This document shows, piece by piece, positions 6,501-15,500 of a DNA stretch of 48,949 nt. Below the pieces are notes generated by a model. It did not search any database, was not told the DNA's origin, and worked only from the letters and a program-made list of their open reading frames with translations. A program made the translations under genes and the position numbers. This DNA is from a virus. Each line of letters begins with the position of its first letter. Positions within the stretch are counted from its first letter, which is position 1. The stretch covers positions 620-49,568 of IMG/VR virus record IMGVR_UViG_3300030202_001057. One strand, 5' to 3'.

Positions 6501-9500
6501 AAACCACTCATTAAAGGCTCAAAGACAGCCTTTAAGTGAAGACCTAATCCCTGTATAGTAGGAAGGTTAGTGCCGAATGCGCTAGATGAAATCAATGACT
6601 TAGTATCAATGCCTTGAAGCAAGAATAAAATAGTACCGCTGAGTTTATCAGTTTCACCAAGAAGGGCAAACTTCCTAGAGCCGAACGGTTGAGCAACATT
6701 TTCTATAAGTCGTTCGGCGGTTTGCCTTGACAGTTTACCAAGTAACATACCAGAAATAATATCGGCAAACGGACTATCAACAAGTTGACCAGAACCAACT
6801 TGTTTAATCTTAGATTCCATAAAACGACTAACGGCTTCTATTTTCTTTAAGTCCGTATCAATGTTCTGAGGATAAAAGAAACCTTCATGAGTATTTTCTT
6901 CGATAATCCTATCAATACGATCAACGTCATTTTCTTCGTGCCTAAAGTTTTTCTTTGGGCCTTCATTACTAAATTCGTTAGGAGGTAAATCATCTGCAAT
7001 CTCACTAGATGTTTTACGTTTCCTAACACTCTTAGATGAACCCCTAACACCACTAAAGTCAGTAATATTAGTAAGATTTTCATCTACCATTTTACCAAAA
7101 CCAGTTGCTTCAATAAAGGTAGGTATATTAGTATCTACAAAGTCTTTATAATGGTTGTAACGAGTGATGTAATGTTTAGCCATTCTGTGACCTTCGTTTA
7201 AAAGCTTACCATCCTCGCCTTTCATAAACGCTCTTACATCGTCTCCAAGAAGAACAGCCATAGCAAACATAGGTCCAAATAATTCTAAGTTATCGATTTT
7301 TTCGGATTTTATATTACCAATTAATTCTTCTTTTCGATCCTTATAGTTAATTCTATTTTCTGGATCACCAAATATACGGCGTTCGGCTTCTAAGAACTTA
7401 TCAAAACCATCTTTTGTTTTTAACATTTCTCTAGCTCTAGTAAGGAAACCAGTCATTCCTTCTTCGCTCATTCTTTGACCAATAAGGTGACCAAGTTCTT
7501 CAAGAATAACACCCACGGCTCCAAACTCTGAGATATCTTTAAAGCTTTCTGATAAATCTTTAGCGATTCTAATTCTTCTTTCTACAGAAGCATCTGCTCG
7601 TCCTCCGCTGATGTCAGGGTCTGTTTCAACTTTGACTTCTTTTTCAAACAACTTTTGTAAAAGACCTGAGTTTGTTTTATCAGAGAATACAGCTTTAAGT
7701 AAAAGTTTATCGCTTGAGTTAATCGTTCCTTCTGCTTCAAGGTTTTGCAAAATACCTAAGAAACGACCGTGTGCTACACTTTGACCGTTAAAGAAATCGT
7801 CTGAAAATACTCCGTCAATGCTGTTTAAACCAGAACCCTGCTCGTTGCCTTCAGTTCGTCGTGACATGGCGTGATTTATTTCTAATTCTACATCAAAGGA
7901 TGCTTGAGGACCACTAGGGTCTGCTGTTAACTCAACGTCGTTAACAATAAATGATGAGCTATCTTCAATATCAGCAAATGTAGTCTGTTGATCGCTTCTA
8001 GCGAATTCGGCCTCAACACTTTGAGGATTAGAGCTAATGTTCTGTTCGTTAACAAAAGTGTTCGGATCATACCGAGTGTCCGCAACCATTTTATTCCACT
8101 TTGCTTGTTTAATCTCGTCTAAAATAGGTTTAATGTTTTCGTTAAAATCTGTAATCAAATCTACAGTATCAATGATATCTTCACCACGTAAGTTACGTCG
8201 TAATGTTTCCATTCTCCTAAAGACATTAAACATACCGTCTTTAGATGTCATTAAGGGAACAAGTTCCATAGCTCTAATAAAGCTACTTTTATCTGTATTC
8301 TTAAACGAGTTAAGCCTAGCGTTATCTAATTCACCGATATCTTCAAAAATACTATCAGCTAAAATATTGTCAGCGTTATCAAAAGCAGACTTAATTGTAC
8401 CGGGAAGGTAGAATAAAAACTCAGCATCTTGGGATTTATTTCCAAAGAATACTTTACTACGATTATCTTTTTGAATCTCAACTTGCTTGTTATTCATAAT
8501 ATACTTAATCGCTTGAGTCATCATTACAGCGTTTGACCTGACTTCGCTAATAGACGTACCTCTGCTACTAAACGGATCGTGTCCTCCAATGACAGAAGAC
8601 AAGGATTTAGCAAACGGAAGTTTACCTGAAGGGTCAAGAGCATATGCAAATCTAATAGCATCAAAAAGTTTTTTGTTGCCGATAGAGTTTACAGCGTTTA
8701 ATTTTTCTACAGGCAGAAGTTTAACTCTTGCTTTACCCTTAATGTGGTGAGGTGAAGTAGGCTCACCAAACTGGTTAACAAAGACCTTATGTTTATTTGG
8801 ATCTAAAAGGCTATCTTCTGATTTATTCATAAGAAGATCTTTAATAGTCATACCCTGTTTCTTTAACCTGCGTTCAATACCGGGGAACATCTTCTTGATA
8901 TCATTTGCCACAGCTTCAGTTAAAGGCATACTACGAGTAGTTTCCTTTAAGATATAATCGTTATTGAAGTTATCAGATGCAAGGTTAGTACCCTCATCTA
9001 ACAAATCTTGAATTGTAGCCCTATCAGTTTCTTCAAACTTTCGGTATAAATCAGGATGGCGTTCTCCTAAGTAGCTGACATCGTTACCTTCAAACTTCTT
9101 ATACCAGTACTCACTAAATACGGCAATCTCAAGAGAAGTAACATCGTAGTCTTCTCCTAATAGTTTCTGAACTGCATGTCGTTTAGCGTAGTTCATAGCA
9201 TAGAGAGCTAAGTACAACGCCGCTGAGTCACCCCCAGCAAATGCTACCTTAGCATTCATTGCTATCTGAGCATCGCTGCCTTTACCGCTAACAACTTCAA
9301 CGTGACCTTCTTTAGTTAAGATTTGTCCTAAGAAAGTAGCATCATCTGCTAACCAAGCTAACAGGTTTCCTGCTTCCATATCGTTATTGTAAATAGTATG
9401 TTGAATAGCTTCTTCAACAGAAACCACTCCTTCTTTAACTGGGATGGTATCAATTGTATCGCCTTCTAAGCTATACAGGTCAGTAACTCTGTTCTTAGCG

Positions 9501-12500
9501 TCAAAGCCCCATTGAGTTAACGCTCTAACAATGTTTTCTTTCTCGATAATAGCTGCATCGATAAGAGCATCAAGTTCTTTTTGAGCAATTTGAATATCAA
9601 TATCATTTTCCAGTGCAATTCTAAGATCTTCGTTTCTTAGATTTTTATACTGAACCGCTTTTTTAGCGTCAATTAAATCTTGAACTTCATCTGATTTAAA
9701 CTGAATGTCCCTGTTTTTATTTAAACCGTTCTGTGCTGCACTGTACGTATAATAATTCAATAGAATTTGATCGTACCTACCGTCTTTCTGAAGCTGTGTA
9801 ATCTGCTCGTTTTTAACGTTTTGAACAAAATTATCTAATTCTATCTTAGTCATTTCAGCAACAATAGGCAGAGGAGGTGCTGTATCTAAGTTTGCTACAT
9901 AAGAGTCAAATACATTTGTGTTTACCGATGATCTAATTTTAAGAGGTTTAATCTGTGATAAATCCTCTGGGATTTGACTAACAGAAGCAAAATCTTCAAG
10001 ACTAAACGGATCTTCTGAAACTTTAGTACCCTCAAAAGACTGTCGAGCTTCTTCCAAAGATCGTAATCGACGAACAGTATTAGACCTTTCAAGCTGAACC
10101 CTTCTAATAAGACCTGATGGCGCACCTTCAAATTTATTAGTGTACGTTTTAGGTAAGAAACCAAACGCAGAAGGCAGGAAGTTAACCTGAGATGTTTCTT
10201 CAAATCCGGTCATTTCTTCCATAACGCTAGCAACTCTATCTGGTCGTTTTTCACCAGTAGAATCAATAATTTTAGAAAGCATCTTTTCAAGAATTTCTGC
10301 TTTTTCAATAAGCTCGTCTCTATTTTCTCTAGTAGATCTTGTAATAACTTTTCGGTTTTGTTCAACCTTTTTCAGTCCTTTAATAGCAGCCGCTCGTAAT
10401 TGATCGGCCCTTTGACTATCAGCTTCCCATTGATTTAAGAAGTCGTAGTAGGTTTTAGGAGTATATTCTTCATCTCCTATTTTAGGAAGTTTATCCGTAA
10501 ACTCCGCTGCTCGGATAGCTAAATCAAGAATAGTTAGCCTTCTGATATTTTCTTTTAAAGACCCCAAATCAACGTCAATATCATTAACCATTTCAGCAAT
10601 AGAATAAAACTCTCCTTGCCTAAAAGTTTTTTCGCTAATCATAGTTTGACCACTTGGGACATACATTCGTCCGTGATCTGAAGTAGCTAAGTTATTATAG
10701 AAAGTTTCTTCAAATGACCTTCGAGCCATAGGACTCATGTTATCTAGAATATCATCAACTTTAATACTTCCGCCAAACATAGCTGTAATCATGCGAGAGA
10801 AACTATCTTTATTAAACTTAAATCCCTGCCTAGCATAACTATTCAATGCCTGAGCTTTAATGTTCCGCGCTGTATCAAAAGTAGCTAGTTCTCTATAAAT
10901 CGTTTTAGCTTTATCGTACTGACCTTTCTCAATAGCGGATTTAAGCTCTTCGTTATCCATAACTTTACCCAACCAGTTATCTACAACCGATGCAACAACT
11001 TTTGATCCTTGAGTAGTATCTTTAAAGAAAGAGTTTTCCGTTAAGACTTTAGCCATACCTAAAGCACTCTTTAAAAGAGTATTAAAATCGTTATCTTCTG
11101 AATCAGCAACGATACCTTCTAAAGCAGCAACAGCTTCTGCTTCTGTCTGTTCTCCAGCATTAACAAGATCTGAAGCATCTTCTTTAATAGCTGTACCAGC
11201 ACCAATTTCACCTTCTCTAGTCAGTTTAAAATTGTTAAAATATTCTTGCAATTTAGCGTTAGTAATTTTGTTTGCACCTGATCGATTAGGAAATAACGTA
11301 TCTTTAATCCAAGCAATTTCATTTGGTGCAGCAGTTTCGTTAAACAGCTTACCTAAAAACGAAGAAGATAAGATAGCGGTTGAATCATAATCTGTTGCAG
11401 AAATAAGACCGCTTTTAATGAGCTTTTCTTTAACATCTTTCTTATTAAAGAACTTAGCATAAATAGCATCGCCCATTGTTTTAGCACCTGCTTGATACAA
11501 GTCAGTCATGGTAGGAGATTTAAAGATAGCCTTTAAATTAATATCAAGATCTTCTGCTTGCTCAAACAATTTCTTTAACATAGCTAAAGATGGTTTGTAT
11601 TTACCTAATTCAACTTCGTTATTTTTTAATAAGTTATCGATTTTATCGCCTTGAAGATCGTCGATAACAGCCTTTTTAACTTGATCATAAACTGTTTCAT
11701 AGTTTACATCGATAAACTCATCGTACAATGCAGTACCATCTTCTTCATCTAGGTCTTTTAAGATAGTCCTAAAGAACTCACGTAAAGCCTGTGCGCCTTC
11801 AACGCCCTGCACGATAGATAACATAATATTACTACCTGATGAGTCAGCGTCAAATTCTTCAGTAATAGCGGGGAATAATTCATCCTGAACTTTTTTTCTT
11901 TGTTCACTAGGAAGTTTTTCTAACCCGCCGCCAAAGAAAAACTCAGCGAAATCCATACCGTATTCTTTTTCGTATTTCTGATCGTATGCTTTTCTGGCTA
12001 CATTAAATAAGTTTTTATATCCAAAGGTAATTTCAGAAGCCACAAGAACACCGGCTTGGAATGAACCACCCCGTGCAATACCAACAGGGAATCCCCATCC
12101 TAAACCCTTGAATGGATTAATGCTTGTACCTTCAATATTAAATCTGGAGTTAAAGTGCATAGCATCTCCAACCACGATAGAAGAAAACATAGGGAATACA
12201 GCGTCATGCACTGTAGACATAAAGGCTGGATCAGAAGAGATGAAGTGAGCGTAGTTAGCTTCAATAGCATCGTCAATACCCTTCGGCATTTTGTCTGTAA
12301 GAGAATCAAACGCCCTAGTAGGTAAGATTAACATTCCGGTATCCCGACTTCGATTAGGAATAACTTCTGGGTTAATCTTAAAGTTTTTAACGAACTGATA
12401 CAAAGCTTCGATATCACCGTATTCAGCTTTAAGTAAATGATTAATTTTATCGTTTAAATCATATTCACTGTACATATCTGCAATAACCGAATCGGTTCGT

Positions 12501-15500
12501 TCCTGAATCTTCGTGTTTCGTCGTGTTCCCATGCTAGAGGCTTGCTCCACAAAGCCCCTAGATCCAGCTACAGCCCTTCTGCCGGTTACACGGCTTGTAC
12601 CCTCTCTCTGAGTTGTCAAAGCCTGTACGACGGCTGCTGCTGCCCTGTTGGGACTTACAAGATCCTTAGTACCCCCAAGCTCATCAAAGGATTTTAAACG
12701 CAACCCTTCAGGTAAATCAGCGTTAAACAAATCAAGCACTCGTTTTACAATTTGACCGGGAGATCTTAAGCCGCTTGAATCAATCTTATCGTTGGTTTCT
12801 ACTAATTTTGCTAACCTTCTTTCAAAATTTTGATTCCACTCTTCGATAGAAATAGGCGTAACATCTTCTCCATTGTACCTTAAGTTTGGATTAAGAGTTG
12901 ACCATTCTTTAGCTCTACGAATGCTACCATCGATAATCTCTTGATTAAAGTCTAACTGATTACGTACTCCGCCTTCTCCTTCAAACAGAGGGGTGCCTTC
13001 AATTTCACGATTAAATACCCTGTTGTAAGTATCATCAATACTTTTAATAAAGACGGGAGATTGGTTTTTATCTGCTAGATACAGAGCATCCTTCATAGCA
13101 GCAAGAACAACTTCTCCATCAAAGGCATCTGATCTACCGTTGCTCATTTCTCTAATCTTATTATAAAGCGGCCACATTTCTTCTGTAGCTAACAGACCCA
13201 ACAAATCAGATCGACTAATAGTATTGTCAAACTCAAATCCGCCCTCTAAAACAGAACCCTTTACTCGTTCCGCTTTTTGTCGTTGAAGCATTAGGAAACT
13301 GGAAGTCTTCATAAGAAGCCTCATTAAAGGAACAACAAATCCAACCGGAGGTCTAGATTCAATCATAATTCTTTCTGATTCTAATCGTATTTTATTCTGA
13401 ATAATACGCTTGGAGTCTTGTTTAACTCGGTCAGAAATTTCTTTTCTAATTTCATTCTGCCTTTTACGAATAGCGTCTAATTCTTTTTTGACCTCAGCTT
13501 TAAGATTTTCAGGAATAAACTCACTTGCTGGTACATCTGCTAAAACGTCTCTACCTTTTTCAGTAAATTCAATACCGAATTGTTTCATGCTTTCTGCTGT
13601 TTCTTCTTTTGTCTTTCTAGCAGGACCAAGAACTTCGTTTTCTTTTCTTTTTAGACCAGAATACTCAGGATCTAAATCTAACTGACGATTAATTTCGCGG
13701 TTAATGATTTCATCTTCTTGAGTTTTAATGCTCTCCTCAATAAGACCCTCAACTCTCTTAACGCTTTCTCGACTAAAGAAAGTACTATCAGAGCCAATCA
13801 TAGAAAGAACTTTTCGGTACGAGTCTTTTTCAGCTTCCGACAAACCCTTATCGAATTTATTTTTAACTTCAGCAATAAGCTTTTCTTTTGTTTTTTTATT
13901 TACCTTTTCAATACCAATAGCTCTTGCCAGACGTTCTACGGTTCTTTTACGGAAATTAAGTTTTTCTAGATCGCCGTTAAGAAGACTATCTTCTTCGTCT
14001 TTAACTTTTTGGATTGCTTCTTCAAACTGTTTAATCTTAGCGTCACTGTCCTCTAGTTCGCTTAATCCTTTTTTAACTAATTCAATCTTAGCCTCATCTG
14101 CTGTTTTAATAGGATTATTTCCGATGCTTCGTAAGTCTTCTGCAAGCATGTAGTACCTAGCTGCCTCAAAAGCTTGCTCAGGATCAATCCCACTACTAAT
14201 TAAACGATGAAAGTATTTTTCATGATTAGAAATATCTCGTCCTCGAATAGATTCAAGAAAATCGTTATCGATTAAACTTCTAACGGTATTCAGTTCAGCT
14301 TCAGTTAAAGAATCAGCAGCGTCGTAGTTTTTAAGTTTCATAAGAACGGCTTTTTCTTCTTCAGTAATGGGGCCAGACATTAACCGATTAATTAAATCGT
14401 TATCCATTCCCAAAATACCCATTACGGCTGCCCCGCTTGCTCCTTCAATTCCCTTCAGGTCGCTTTGAAGTTTTTTCTTAAGTCGTTTCCTGTAATCTGA
14501 AATATCCCCAGCTAAGAAAGGAACATTCTCAGAGTCTTTTTTAAGAACGGCTGTTTTATAGTTTTCAACGGCCTCAACTCTTTCTACAAGTTGGTTTTCT
14601 AAAATGTTGTTTAATTCGTCAAGTTTATTTTCTAATTTAACTGCTTGATTTTCAAATTCTTTAGCTTTAGCTTTTCCTGCTTTTCCTGTTCGTTTAAACC
14701 TCTTAATTCTTGTACGAATTTTATGTAACTCGTTTTCAATTTTTTCAATATTTTCTTTTGAGGCTTCTACTTCTTCTTCAACTTCATCAAAAACTTTTTT
14801 AGTTTCTGTAATCAGTTTGTCAGATTCTGTGTTGCTATTTTCTTGTCTTTCTGTGACTTGCTCTGCTGTTGCTGGTTCATTACCATCGGTAGTTTTTTGA
14901 GCCACGTTTTCTTGTTCAATAATACCCATTAACTCTTGCTGTTCTTGTCTTGCTTGTTCAATAGCAAAGTTAGTTTTTCTATCTATAAAGAATTTTTGAG
15001 TTGTTGACTGTTGTTTTAAATCTTCCCTGACACGCCTTATAAACTCTTCCGGTGAAACTCGTTCGCCGTTTAAAGCTTTCTTAACTGCAACAACTGCTTT
15101 TTTAATACTAAGTCCGCCCCGTTTAGATTTTGCGGATAAACCTAAAATTTCTTTTTCTAGGACATTAACAGCAGAAGTTTGATTCGTTTCGCTTTCACCG
15201 AACTCTACATCTTTAAGTGCTAAGTTAAGGGCGATTCGGGCATCACCAGAAATAGCGTTGTTTATAATTCTATTACCGATGTTTTTTAAAGTGTCTTTTG
15301 ACACCTGACCTAATCTATATAATCGTGATTCTTCATTTCGTTGAGCAATTTTTTCTTCAAGTTTACCGTTAATCTTATCAATAACATCGTCACTAACTTC
15401 AGGTTCTTTGTTTCGACTAAAGGGGGTTGATTCTGACAACCCTACAGCTATATCTTTTGTTGCTTTAGGAAGAGCTTTTCCTGCTGCAATGACACCTTCA

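Noticed and set aside
10600-12240. Strings like RNA-polymerase motifs in the giant protein (SDHGRMY near residue 2223, TVHDAV near residue 1712), considered as a virion RNA polymerase of the N4 kind
   Set aside because: They occur in the wrong order for T/DxxGR, A, B, C motifs, and no R-x3-K or metal-binding DG motif is seen between. HHpred of residues 1500-2900 against N4 and crAss-type polymerases would settle it.
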